A DNA stretch of 64,000 nt from positions 4,848,779 through 4,912,778 of the forward strand of contig NC_030383.2 in assembly GCF_001625215.2 (NCBI RefSeq). Reading direction: 5' to 3'. The stretch comes from Daucus carota subsp. sativus. Lineage: Eukaryota > Streptophyta > Magnoliopsida > Apiales > Apiaceae. Below are positions 10,449 to 23,600 of this stretch, one piece after another. Position 1 is the first letter of the stretch, and the number at the start of each line of letters is the position of its first letter. A program made the position numbers and the translations under genes. The notes under the pieces are model-generated. The model made no database searches. It had not been told where the DNA came from and was given only the letters and a program-made list of their open reading frames with translations.

Positions 10449-12194
10449 GTGGAATGAAATGAAATAGTTCTATAGACTTGGCACATTTCTTATTTTGTGA
10501 TATGATAAATTCTTGTCACAGACTCTAATCCGTGGTAAAGTATTTTTACTTAGCATTAACTCAAATTTGCGGTGAAGATTTTGACTCGTCAAATACTCAA
10601 ACTTTCGATATGTGTTCCAGTGATTTTTCGATTTCTCCACTCCTGAGTAAGTCATTCTTTTTCACTTGTTTTTTTGATAAAGAGACCCTTGTATTTTATT
10701 TTATTCAGCCTCCCTTAATTTTGTGAATGTCACGTAGATTCAAAATAGCTGCTGCAATTACATTTGATTAACTACAATTTTTTTGATAAGCAGATTAACT
10801 ATAATTAAATATCTTTGTTTCAAAAACTATAATTAAATATTAAATATCTATTTAAAAGTAGAAAAAAATGATTATCATATTCAAAAAGAAAATTAGAATG
10901 TGTTATATTATAAAATAGGATTTGGTAGTGAAATTAACCTTATAATTTGATTGAAGTGAAAAAATCCCTTTATATGCTAACATTTTGTTTTAAAATAGGA
11001 TATATTAGATATTTTAAAACAAATTACGTAATATACAAGTTTAATCTTAAATTTCTATATTAAAATAGTGTTAAATATCAATACCCTTTTGACAAAAATA
11101 ATGACAAGCAGAAAAATAAAAATAATTGTGTATATTACAATGTTACACATTATATCTTTTATATATCATTAATATTAATATGACAATTATAAAAATATAC
11201 TATTAATGAGCACATGTTTTATTTTAGACCAATTTATTTTTAAGAAGATTATTTAATTTTGATTCTATGTTTTTATTTTTAATATAGACGTGAATAACTT
11301 CTATTCATAGTTATTTTTTGTTTACACCCATCACATATTAAATTATTAGTAACTTAATGTTATTAATAATTTAAAATTAAAATAATTCTATTATAACATA
11401 ATTTGAAAATATAGTATTTAACCTAACAAAAATATAGTATTCAAGATTAATTTTGAAGCCAGATATTTTTTTTCAATTTTTAATAAATAATAAATAAATC
11501 ATATTTAATCAGAAGAGTTATTTCTGAATCGGTACTATGAAAATTAGAGATTTGTTTAAATTATATTAAATAATGAAAGCACAAGAAGCTGTTCACTTAA
11601 CTCCTTAATCGTAATGAAAATATCACCTATAAATTTCAAGAAAATTTAAGAAAATTAATACACAATCCTTCTGAGACATTCGTAAAATTAAATCACAAGA
11701 GTATTTTGGCTTCCCTTCACCCTGTAAGAAAATCATTTGTTAGTTTCAAGAAGAAAAATGTTATTTCCAGAGCAAGATTTTTGTTTCCAAAATAAACTCA
11801 ATGTTCTCCTCTTTTGCATCTACATAAACAACTTTCTGCAAATTGCTCTAACTGTCTAGATATAACATTTCCCTTTCAAGAATACAGGAACACAACCCTC
11901 CTTGTCATCCCGTACGGTAATTACTCAATGCTCATTAAAATCTTATCTACTGGCTGGTACTGTCTCCACCTTTTCTAGTTGTCAATTCATTCATAAATAA
12001 TTGTTTCATTTTTGTTCAATGCATATTTATAGAAATTTGCCAGTGCTTTTATAATTTGTGAGTCTTGTGACCACTTATAACCACGTTGTAGGTTGTTTCC
12101 GCTGTATACAGTTGTAGCGGGTAGGGTAGGGTAGGGGCGGGTGGGGTTTTCTTCCGTGCCATTTCTAAAATTATAGATTACTAAATTAAACTTT
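10449..12194. other. AT-rich intergenic DNA
   Basis: No convincing exon or repeat boundary. Two short opposing open frames at 10470-10726 are uninformative. The G-rich run TAGGGTAGGGTAGGGGCGGG at about 12121-12140 could form a short G-quadruplex on the plus strand. Confidence 0.3.
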
Positions 12195-12504
12195 GGGCCT
12201 GTTTGGTTTCTGCTTCTCTTGACCCATTTGTGTAAAGAAGTAGAAGCACTTTTAAAAAACTGAGAATGCTAGTTTCTCTCTCACAGCTTCTACTTCTTTT
12301 CCAAACACTTTATTAACTTACTTCTCACTTCTACTCCACTTCTTAAGCTTCTTTTCCAAACACTTTATTATCTTACTTCTCACTTCTACTCCACTTCTTA
12401 AGCTTCTTTTCCAAACACTTTATTAACTTATTTACTTCTCACTTCTACTCCACTTCTTTACTATAAACAAGAATTCACTTCTTTTAAGCTAACCCAAACG
12501 GCCC
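12195..12504. mobile_element. MITE with internal 55-bp tandem repeat
   Basis: Ends GGGCCTGTTTGG and CCAAACGGCCC are imperfect terminal inverted repeats about 310 bp apart. I could not find a target-site duplication, so the superfamily is uncertain; the end sequence resembles the Harbinger copy at 37684. There is no coding capacity. A 55-bp tandem repeat occupies the middle. Confidence 0.55.
12301..12475. repeat. Tandem repeat, 55-bp unit, about 3 copies
   Basis: Units start at 12301, 12356 and 12411 with CCAAACACTTTATTA and run through CTTCTACTCCACTTCTTAAG. Units 1 and 2 differ by one base. Unit 3 has a short insertion and diverges at its end. Confidence 0.85.
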
Positions 12505-13019
12505 TGTCTGTATAGTTTGGTTGAATACTTAAATCATATACTTAAATCATACTTAAATCAGACCACAAACCAAATGCTTCCAAATGTCAAATTCCCCCGT
12601 CCCCCTTTTCTAGTCTGACTAGTTCCCATCTCCTAGTTCTTTCCCAAGAAAGGTTGTCCATTAAATTCGTTAATTTTTTTTAATAAAATACAACTTAATT
12701 TATTATTTATTATGACGGAATAAAACATAGATTTTAACGGGAAGACAAGAGAAGTGATACGGAGGGAGTGAGAGTAGTTTCTTTGATAATGTAGCTGGTG
12801 ACATCATAAAATCAGCTTCGCGTTCACCACTCACCAGGTTTCTCGTTTCCAGCATGGGACTCTATGCTCAAAAATTGATTTTTGGATTCAGAGGGTTCTT
12901 TCGTGTGCTGGGAATAAATAAGTAAAGACTTAAGTAGAAAAATAATGCCCAACCATTCAACCAACCGCGTCAGAAGATTTAAATATATCGATGCCTGGTT
13001 GGTGAATTTTACAAACTAA
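12505..13019. other. Intergenic DNA
   Basis: Nothing coding is seen. TACGGAGGGAG near 12759 resembles the right end of a Stowaway-type MITE, but no partner end was found. Confidence 0.3.
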
Positions 13020-13929
13020 GAGCAACTCCAACGCTTAACTCCCTGTTAGCTATATCTGTCCAGCTGACCCTATTCTATAATAATCCAGCTCATCTCGCAC
13101 GCTTTCTTTCTCTCCCGCAACTTTTATCTTTCTCTTGCGCGCCAAGTTGTCATCGCACAAGTGAGTTTGTTTTACTTTTTTGATTTTATCTTGAATCAAT
13201 ATTGTTGATATCCTCTTTGCTTCATCCGATTGTATGTGTATGTAATTGGGTTATGGTTTAGAAAGTTTGTGTTATTATGATGAAACATATATGTAATTAG
13301 GTTTTTGGTTCTGAAATTTAGGGGTTTCCATAGTTCACTCATTCAATGCTTGTTCTTGTGGTGTTGTAATAGAGATGGATGGCTCGTTTATATCTTTGCT
13401 TAACGAAGGATCATTCTCAGAGATCGAAAATTTGATATTTTCTCAACCAACCCAGCCCCAAACCGCACCCCCACCCCAAAAAGAAGCTCCGAAATTGAAG
13501 AAGGGCAAGATGTCAAAGAATTTTTTGATCGAAGAAGATATGCTGCTTATTTCCACGTGGTTGAATGTTAGTATGGATCCCATGCAAGAAAACAATCAGA
13601 CACATACAAACTATTGGGCAAAGATTTGGAAATATTATGAAGAAAATAAAGAAAGGCTAGAGAGTGATAGGAGTGCTAATTCATTGTGCAATCGTTGGTG
13701 CGTAATTAACGAAAAAGTGGCTAAGTTTAATGGATTTTGCAATCAGATTTTCGGAAGAAATCAAAGTGGATTCAGTAACAACTTAGCAATTCCACTTCCT
13801 TGTGTTCAGATGGTTAAATATTTTAAGTTCAAAACAGATCATATATATTCAAAATTTCTGATTTTGATTTTGGTATTCGGTTGTAAACCATATTTATTTC
13901 AGATAGTTGTTCAGTTGAGATTTTTCTAG
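13020..13929 (+). pseudogene. Truncated Harbinger-like end with Myb-like ORF
   Basis: TAA at 13017-13019 is followed by GAGCAACTCCAACG, closely like the ends of the Tourist-like MITEs at 58906 (GAGCATCTCCAAG) and 59001 (GAGCAAGTCCAATAG). About 355 bp inside, an ORF begins at 13375 (184 aa). Residues about 50-140 match the Myb/trihelix-like protein commonly annotated as GST-T3-like or NAM-associated, linked to PIF/Harbinger transposons: ISTWLNVSMDP, then YWAKIWKYYEENK, SLCNRWCVINEKVAKF and GRNQSG. The protein then departs from the family and ends at 13929 without the usual C-terminal half, and I found no matching right TIR. I read it as a truncated accessory transposon gene rather than a host gene. 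It may still be transcribed. Confidence 0.6.
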
Positions 13930-14508
13930 TTCGTTCACGACGGATACTCACCTCTCCCTAAAAATAGGACTGGGTAAGTCACCCGACAAGAACCCGTATC
14001 ATTACCTGAGATTGTTACCCCTACTCGATAGTAAACTTATTTTAATAAGTGTCCAGGACCAATTATAGTTTAAAAATATTAGACACAACACTCACATCTA
14101 ATCATACAATAGTTGGGACCACTTTTTAGTCCTTTTCGTTATCTATGAAAGGACTAGACCATTCTATTTTCTATGAAACTTGGCCAGGACTAGAAGAGGA
14201 ACTTGCCCTCAAAAGTGGCATTTGTGATAACAGAACTAGTCTATATCCACACTTTTAAACAGAAATAGTTAAGATATTATAAGTCCTAGATTAGTCAAGC
14301 TGTACAGAGTTTTCAAACCATACAGTAATAGTACATGATACACATTACATATACACTAACATAATCCAGTGCAAAAGTGTACTTGATATGGAAGGCACTA
14401 GATTAGATATTAGTACTGCTCAGACAAGATTTAGGCATCTTTACGTGAAGAGCAATTATAAGGCAGTATTAGAAGTAAATTACTGTATGCAGAGGGGAAA
14501 CAAATTTA
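13930..14508. other. Intergenic DNA, downstream of BUD31
   Basis: No exon recognised. The part near 14509 should contain the 3' UTR of the BUD31 gene on the minus strand. Confidence 0.3.
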
Positions 14509-15816
14509 TCAGTCTCCACTTGCGCAGCCGTTACAACCGCAATGCACACACTCTATGACCTTCTCCTCCCTCAGGTGTTTGGGAACTCTGCAGACACAAG
14601 TAGTCTGAAAGTTGTGATCCCGTGGTTGCATGCATCGTGAACAGCAAAGGCGCTCATAGCCAGGCTGCAATTTCCCAAAGAGGACATTGAGACTAAAATA
14701 CATAATTTTATACCATATGACCTTGACCAGCAATCTTATTACCGATCTAACCATACAGATTAAAAAAAGTTCAAGTAACCAAATATAAAAGTTTTTAAAT
14801 AATTTGATAATGTATACATAAGATTTATGGTCACATTTTAAATACAAATTTCAGCCTCTAGACAAGTACCACAAAACAAACCAACTGGATAGCGGTCCTA
14901 TATTAAGTAATGTACAAACTAATTTTCTACAGAATACTTGGATACAAAGTAATTATTGCTTAAAAATTTTATCCTTGTAGGATTGGATCGCTACTAAAGC
15001 CACTAACATTTAACTTTAAGCTGCAAGGATATTTAAATCTTTAAGGGCTTCAAACTAGAAACTTTTTATCCTATTAATTAATGATTAAAAAAATGTTTAT
15101 ATATCGTCGTTGATAGGTTATGAAATGTCATCATATCAAGTTTACCAATAAATTTATGTAAAACAAATTCATTTGGGTAATCAGTCCAACAAGTCAGTAG
15201 TGAAAAGTATTAAATGATGAGAAAAAGACCAACTTCACTTCGTTTACCCACAGAGAGGAGTCCCCAGTGATGTCCACTCAATTAAACAACAATGACAAGT
15301 TCATACTTACCGTGTCACTCTCACTCATATTTGCTAGGTGTGTAAATAATAAGATGTTATATTTTATATTTTTAGAAGATGTTATATTTTAAAGACATGT
15401 AGACAGAATCAGATAAAAAGTTGTCATATATTTAATAACAGAAGTGGTCAAAACCTTTTTCCACTTGGCTATCAGATTTCGGTCAGCATAGCCTTGATCC
15501 AAGCAGAACTCATACAACTCTTTAGATATTTCCTTCCTGCGGTGATAAAGATCGTAAACATATCGACTCTTCTGGTGCGCTATCTTAAAAATTGGCCAAA
15601 GTGTCTCACATTTTCTCTTCCCATCATGAGTATCATTTTCAGCTGTTGGTAAGATAAAAAGTTTCCCTATAGCATTTCATAAAAGAAGTGAACGATACAT
15701 AACTTAAGATAGCAATCCGTACCTTCTCTCATCTTCGCTTGCAATTCAAGGAGAGTAGGCTCAATCAGTTCAAAACCCTCCGGGACCTTGACGCGGTTTG
15801 TCCTCACTTTCGGCAT
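14509..15816 (-). CDS. BUD31: BUD31 homolog (G10 family) splicing factor
   Basis: Small zinc-binding protein of the activated spliceosome, acting in the nucleus near the catalytic centre. Three coding exons join in phase: 15723-15816, 15455-15642 and 14509-14664, giving 145 aa, the normal family length. Exon 1 starts [10 protein letters not shown] and contains [13 protein letters not shown]. Exon 2 encodes the [18 protein letters not shown] core and a tail ending AKWKK. Exon 3 carries the cysteine cluster ([31 protein letters not shown]), extremely conserved from yeast to plants. All junctions are GT-AG. A 5' UTR exon probably lies near 16165-16250, because a GTAATT donor follows CGG there. 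There is no sign of damage. Confidence 0.96.
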
Positions 15817-17687
15817 TTTCGTTCAACTACAATACACAACATTAGGTCACATTATCAATTCACGCGAGCAAGCCTCTTTTGCTATCAATGCACATTACTA
15901 ATTTACTATTTCCTAATTACGAAAACACGAAAAATCAGTAGGATTGCAGTTACTCAATCATAAGAACTCGAAAATCTCAAACTCGAAACACAATACATAT
16001 ATACAAATCGAATTGCACAAATATAGATCGATGAGATGAATTCATTAACAAACACAACTATACAAGCTTATGAACATGTAAATTTAACATAGCATTTTGA
16101 TATATATTCAGTATAAAATTATATAGAATTTCTACTAGGAACTCTTTAGAGCTGGAAAATTACCCGATAATTGAGAAAGAGCGCACAGGATTTGAATGAG
16201 AGCAATTGAGTAATTAGGGCTGGGAGAGAGTTAAAACTTGGAAACTATTCTATGAGCGTTCTCATTAAAATGGCTAAAAGCCTGCGAAGTTGGATCCAGT
16301 CCAGGCCCAGTTTGTGAGGCAGTATGGTTCTTGTATAATTTAGTTCGGTACAGGTTTTAAGAAATTCAAAAAAAGAAAAAGAATAACAATAAATAGATAA
16401 ATTAAATAGTAACAAAATCCTGACAAAATAAACAATAATATTAACAATTTTAATAAATCAAATTTCAGTTTTTGAAAGGCCTTGAATACTTATATATAAA
16501 TTAATTAAATTTTTATATAATTAAAATTTAAAATGATTAGGAATTTGATTCTGAACAAATATGCTTTGTTATATAAAAGCTCATGTCACTCCCACAGAAG
16601 AAAAGATTCATGTCTCTCTAAATTTTGAAATTCATCCTAAATAATCGATATTTGTGATTCCTTTAAATATTAAAAGTGATTTCGAATGATCAATAATTAT
16701 ATTATCCATAATTATGAATTATGATATATTTGATTTTGAAATCGAACTCAATAATTGTGTACTATTCTATAAATAAAAAAATGAATTGACATATAATATT
16801 TTGAAGATATCTTACCTTATTTCCATTTTCTAGCTATAATATATACTAATAATACTATTTTCAACATGTCGAACTCACTTGACAAGACTAAATTTTAGTT
16901 TTTATGTAAAATAAATTTGTTTAATCAAATATATGCCTTCCGGTAAGTAAGCTCCAAATTCGATTTTGAAAACTTTTGTCAAGTTCAAACTCATCGCCAA
17001 TTATAAATAACTTATTATTATCGGAATTTGTTTGTATTAAATACAAATCAATTTTTAATTTAAAAAGAATTAGTATTGAGATCGCAAGTATTTTTTACTT
17101 TTTATTTGACAGAAGCTCGCAAGTAAACTTAAGTCTGCTTAGTTAGCTTTTGAATAAACTCAATAGCCTCATTTATTAGGCAAGTTTAGTCAAGTATAAC
17201 TAACATAAAAAGACACAAACTCGAAAATATTAAAAACCTGGCATGGGAACTAAAATTACTCAAACTTTTTTCTATGAAAAACAACACATAAATATCAATA
17301 AAAATAGACTTATTTCTATATTAGAATCAGATAATTAAATCATATTCAAGATACTTGCAGCTATATAAAAAACTATTTTGGAGAATGTTGAACTTGCAAT
17401 ATCAGCACTGGCACGGAAAAATAATCCTGATTTAGAGCTTTGGAATTACAGAATGACAGTTTACTGAAAATAGAGATATAAAATATGTAAAACATGGGAC
17501 CAAAATTTTACTACCTACGTCTCATAAAGTTCTCTAGCCGATTCATACATAACTATGAGATCAACATTATCAAAGAAAAAAAAAACTATGAGATCAACAT
17601 GGTCAAACATGTTGCACAGCCTCGTGCCGACTCTCACCTGCTCTTGTTACTGAGACATTCATATTCAGTGGCAAAAGAAAAGGGTTG
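15817..17687. other. BUD31 upstream region and intergenic DNA
   Basis: 15817-16250 probably holds the 5' UTR intron and leader of BUD31. The rest is AT-rich with no exon. The open frame 17494-17811 overlaps the last FBL11 exon in the opposite sense and is not a gene. Confidence 0.35.
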
Positions 17688-20600
17688 CTATATTCTTTCT
17701 TTCACTAAGGTCCTAATCGTACTTTTGCTGTCCCAAACCATCACCAGCGTCTCCTTGTGCAATGGAGTTTTTCGAGCTTTCAACTTTTGGAGTTCCAAAG
17801 AGCATCTTTGAGGCTTGCATCTAGCAATTTTCACACTACTCAGTGAATTCCTGTCAGCAACCTGAAGCGGAAACCAAAATATATTAACATACGTGCGAAG
17901 CCATTTATAGAAATAGAATACCACGCAAGTTAATAGTTATGGTGGTCCTTCAAAACTGTAAGCATACTGGGATCCACCAGCACGGTTCTATTGGCAGTAC
18001 CATCTTCTTATTAAATTCTTTGCAGGAAGATGCGTTGTAGCTGGCCTTTAGCACTTGTTGGAGACATAATGTCCACAGCAGTATTGCCTATGAGCCTCAA
18101 CTTATTTAATCTTTTGATATAGAAGTTTCGCTCTTTCATAGAATTTACCCATAAAATCAAATGCACACTCCATACCGTATAGTAAACAACATGATATAAA
18201 ATATCGACTTAAATATTCAAGTAAAGTCATTTAGTTCTATAAAATTCTAGTTTATATGCAGAAGGTGGAACTAGTGAGTAGGCCAAGTGATGGAACACTA
18301 AGAAAATTTTCTCAAAACCAGGAAAATAATAAAAAGAAGGGAGTATTACTTCTGGAATGTCATAGTCTCCATCCTTTGCATCACACAAGTCTAGGGATAC
18401 TTTCCGCAGCATTGGCAACTACAGTTATGGATTGAACACAGTTACTTGCATGTCCTATTAGGGATAAATAGAAGGTTAAGCAGATACAGGTTACCTTTGA
18501 AGCAGCACCAAGAATAAAATTCTTCTGAATACCCTGTCCCTGCAAATATATTTCAAATATATTTGTGTTATATACTCAAGGACATAGCTACACTTGGAAA
18601 TTTCAAACTCCAGACAATGGATTATCAAGATAGAATTAGAAGGCTGGTCACATATTTATTAAGGATTCCTTCCGGGTTTTTTTCATGTGAAGTTGGAAAG
18701 AATTCAGATAGAATAGAAGGCAGGGTTCTATATTTTATCCAACAATTTCTTTAACGGTAATAAATGTTTTTTTAGAAGCAGATCTGTAAAATTTCATCTA
18801 GCTAAATACTTTTATAGCACTGGCCTCTTGAAGTGACATCGAACTCCCAAAACCATACTGCCTATCCATACTCTTAAGAACCTTTGTAACAGTTAAACAA
18901 ACATATAAGAATAAAATCTATGGTTCAGAAAGCAGGCAACTTTTTAATGATGTATGAATGTAGAAAGTGAAGGCATGCTCTAAGCTGAATGAATATATTT
19001 ATTTGCGGCCTGTACTAAACGAAAGGCCAAAATATTGTATACAATAGAAATTGCGGGTTCACTTCAGTAACCCAGGACTTCTGTTTAAATAAATAATATT
19101 TACATCAAACAAACCAGCAATATACTAAATATCTAGGCATCAAAGCTTACAGTATGCCGCAGTAAGAGATCTTCAAGAGCATAACAATTAAAAAGATCTG
19201 CAACACCGTTTGCTGTTACTTTGCCACAGTCCTATAATTTAAGACAAGTACATGCAGAAGAAAGCATAGAAGGCAATAAGTTCACTTATACATTGGGTGA
19301 TTGAGACAAATGTGTCTCTGCATGTGGTTGAAAAGCATAACAAATGCAGTAATTAAATGATTAAAATGTCAATATTTCGTACAGAAACACTAAATATACA
19401 GAAAAAAATGGGCTAATAAAAAAAACAGCTTGGTCATGAAGGTTGTATTTCCTCTAATATCATATAATTGGGGCCATCACAGCTTCCAGATATATTGATA
19501 CAGTATAATCATTCAATATATTATCAACAATTTACATTACATTCATTCCGGCGATAGGAGATGGGGGTTGGTTGTTTGTAGGTGTCAATTTGTTTTTATA
19601 TTTACAGCAAATGGAAAGGTCATGCTAACAAACTTCATTCTCCAATAAGATCACTATAACATTTTACTAATAGTTATTTTAAAATAGTTTTGTGAGCTAC
19701 ATGAAATACTGGTTATTCAAGTAAAAACTTCAATAATTCTACTTGGCTAACATATCTATAGAAGGAAAATAGAATGTGATTGACACTCGCACTCCTATCC
19801 GCTCTAATAGAGAAGACGATTATGTTTCTTGTTACTGTAAATGGACACTCCTTTCTTAACTTGATCCACATCAAGGTAACCATAATAGCCATTGTATGTA
19901 GCTGTAAAAAGAGAACACTCTTTCCAGAAATGATATGATATCCCTTGCACTGCTAAATGGCTCTTTGTTTTCAAACCTATAGGTTATTTTTGCAAATTGT
20001 AGCCTATATATGTTCTAAAAGCAAGGTCATATGGGCATGTCTAACTACACATGCCACATTAATTCATGTTTTTCTTTTAGTGGCAGAGTGAAGCCTAAGG
20101 TCCCCTGTTGCTTTCACAGCTTTCTGATCTTTTGGGCATCTACAAACTCCTGCCAATTGTTGGCAGCCTTTATCTTCCTAATGATAATTTCCAACCTCAT
20201 ACTGACATTACTAAGTGTGGTGTCTTTGGTTTGCATCTCTTTATAGATTTGAATACCAAAATAGTATTGAAAAGCCTTCCCACCTAAAGTTTACACTAAA
20301 GCCAGGTCCTCTCTTTATAGATTTGAATACTAAGATAGTATTGGAAAGCCTTCCTACCTAAAGTTTACATTAAAGCCAAGTCCATTACGAGTTTTGGTGT
20401 TCTTAATAACAATTACTAGCCTTTTATGCAATCCTTAAAGCTTCCTATCATTATCTGGCTCTAGATAACAAATACAAGAAAATATTAAACTGCGTAGCAT
20501 CAAGAAACTGCTACATGACAACTCAATTTATGCAGCACCACAGTTCCTCGAAAGACCAAGCACTGAAGCTAACAGAAGCTAAAGACCTATTTGTTTAACA

Positions 20601-23600
20601 AAACTCACCACAAACAAAATAGGCCCGCGAAACACTGAAATATTAGAGGTTTAAGAAAATTATTGAATACCGCTAATTATAGTGGCATGGATAAAACTGG
20701 ACGAAGAAACTTATATCATGATTCAGTATGCAAAACAGGCATGATTCCTGTATAAATTATAACATCAGAGGTCAAGCATGGTATAAAGGAGCAGTTCATA
20801 TGCTTGTGAAGCAGGGAAGATATACTAGCATTGCCAACAAATTTAAGCGAGTCCAAGAGCAAACCTCTAAATAAATTGAAATCAAGCCTGGCCAGCCGCA
20901 TGAAATTATCTCTTGAGATTCTACAATAAAGGCATTAGTTAAACAGGTATTAGTTACATTAGTCAACAACACACATATAGCATATATACGTAATCGATTC
21001 CTAATACAGATAGCATAGAGCATCTATACAAGGAAAGGTCTATTATCTATGCACCACAAAAATAAAAAGAATTTACTACTAGAATAGAAAAAAAATTGGG
21101 TAAAAAAGTTACAGCTAATTGATCACTCCATGTTTATAATTTTTGTAATCACTGTATAATGCTGTAATCTGCATATTCTATCTTTATTATAGAAACAGAA
21201 CTGTTAATATGATTCTAAAACCTGTTTTCTGAACATCTTATATTATTATAATACTAACAGAAAAGGGTAACATTTTTGAAATATTATAGTACAGTGCTTA
21301 ACAACTTCTAAATGTAAGCACAGTGATTGTATCTTCTCCAAATGCACTATAGACTAAGTAAAATGTTCCATATCTTTTATCTCATCCATCATTATCTGAA
21401 TATGAACACATTTGTTGTCTGCTAACCTGAATTCAGAAGTACGCAACCCAGCAGTGAAAGATCGGTTAAGCTCGGGCAATTCTGAGTGAGAATGACCAGA
21501 TCATTGTTGGTCATCAATCGCACAACTCTTTCTAGTCTCAATTTCCTTAAATTTGGCATACTGAACTGAAATCTTGAAAAGGATATCTCACCAAAACAAT
21601 AGCACAGAGATATTTCTTGCAAGTTTCTGAACAACATTATCACATCGATTATGATAGAATCCCATAGTACCTGTTGAGGACAGTAATTACAACTTTGACG
21701 ACCACTATTTCTAATTTTCCAAAATTCATACCAAAGATATATCAAACCAATGATTGGTTAGTAGAAACTCGGAAGCACAGAACGATGGATGGTAATCTAG
21801 AAACTTGGAAGTACATACCAAAATCCAACAATATATCATATTAACCCCCACCCCCAAACTTGGAAGCACATTTTCGAGTTGAAGAATGGATCACTAGGAC
21901 TAGGAGCACACATTTGGGGAAATAATCAACTGAAAATGTTGGGGCTGATGAGATTCAAACATCAACTCTAAATTAATATTTTAAAAATACTCGGGTTCTA
22001 AGCGGAGATCTCCACTCTAATACCATGTTAAGTTAGCAACTGTCATAAAAGCTTCAAATGAAGCTTAATGGGATCATATATAGGGTTCCAACATGATAGA
22101 CAACCCGGCATTAATGCAGTAGATGTGAAAAAACAAGGCCTTGAATATTGAGAAGAACATCCAATAGACCAATAGGCATTACCAGTAAATATGTAAAATG
22201 AGAATAAGTAGATAACATTATCACTTCAGCTTTTAATTAGACTCCAAAAGTAACTTACAACTCACAAACTTTAAAACTGAGAGTTGAGATCATATAGTTC
22301 CTTAGGGGTTGCACAAGTACTTTGTGCTTGAGACCTCTATTTGTTTTTGGTATTTGCACATGAGGGAGAGGATGAGGACCGAAGAGTAAATGGGATTTGA
22401 CTTGTTTGTCATTTGCCACCCACAGAGTACCCCCCACATAGTGCCTTCTCACTCAGAGCTTCTTGGGTAAATGTTCATCAGCGCTCTTCCAATTTCTTCA
22501 TCTATATTCTAGGCCTTGTCGCATCAAATTTACCTATTACTAATTTAGTAAAAAGGCAGACCGACTTCATGTATTTCATTATTCTGTAAGCCTTTATCAT
22601 CTTTCTTTAGCATATTACGGTCAGAATAGAACAAGGTTTTGAACTCAACTATTTGATTAGTAGTTCATTGCTGATGTAAATTTGTTGCAAGAAAAATCAA
22701 AACTATTGAAAGTAAAAATATTTGAATAGTAAACCAAACCTGAAAATAAAGGGTGACTGAGTCTAGCAAAGGACAAGTTGCAGCTAGCAGTTTCAGTCCA
22801 TCTTCACCTAATGATCCACCCAAACCCACGGTTATTCTCCTTAGCTTTTTTAACGCAAATTTCAGAGCATCCAAAGAGACATAAGAAAATCCCCACCCAA
22901 ATGTGATATCTTCAAATTGACATGACCTTCCTAGCTTCATATAAAAATCTTTTTGGAAACGAAACACGCTCCCATCACCCCTATATTCTGGTTCAAATAA
23001 ATTCTTACAGTCTCTTACTCTCAAACAAGTCAAACCAGGATTTTTGCCAACAATGTAAGCCAAAGCGGCTGCAGAAACCTGTAATATTAAAAGAATAACA
23101 ATACTGGATGAAAAATATTTAGCATAGTTCATGTAGAATAGTTGAAGTATGAATATAGGAATAAAAAGATAACTGCACATATTTCTGTTTGAGATGCTAA
23201 TAACCATAATTTTTTCTTTATATATCTTACTACCTATAAGTATACTTATTTGTTGATTTACAGTATTAAACACCTCACTACTGGAATGTAGACTCAACTG
23301 CTCAACAACATGCCTCAGCTCTGCAGTGTACAAATGACTATGTTCCCCATTGAAAGACAATTAGTCGGTACCAACCAATAAATAAATACAAGTATGATCT
23401 AATAGGCTTGATATATGAGTGACACTGAAACTTCCACCAAAAAGTGAAACTTAAAATCCACCTACAACTATTACACTAACACAGCAATGCTTCACCAGAT
23501 AAAAAACTATGCATCACAAACAGCTAAACAGATAAACTTCAAAAGTTAACTGGATGCCCCAGTTTTTCTATCCCAAGTTCCATGAATGATTAGTAGCATC

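Noticed and set aside
12301..12475. CRISPR-like array
   Set aside because: Units are directly adjacent with no spacers, inside a plant MITE.
20031..20246. 71-aa plus-strand ORF in an FBL11 intron
   Set aside because: The antisense side is also partly open and looks somewhat protein-like, but neither strand matches a family I know, and the 74-bp duplication next to it suggests repeat DNA.
23270..23335. Exon-like stretch in the FBL11 frame region upstream of 23078
   Set aside because: The flanking exons 23708-23853 and 22740-23078 join directly in phase; including this stretch would introduce a stop.
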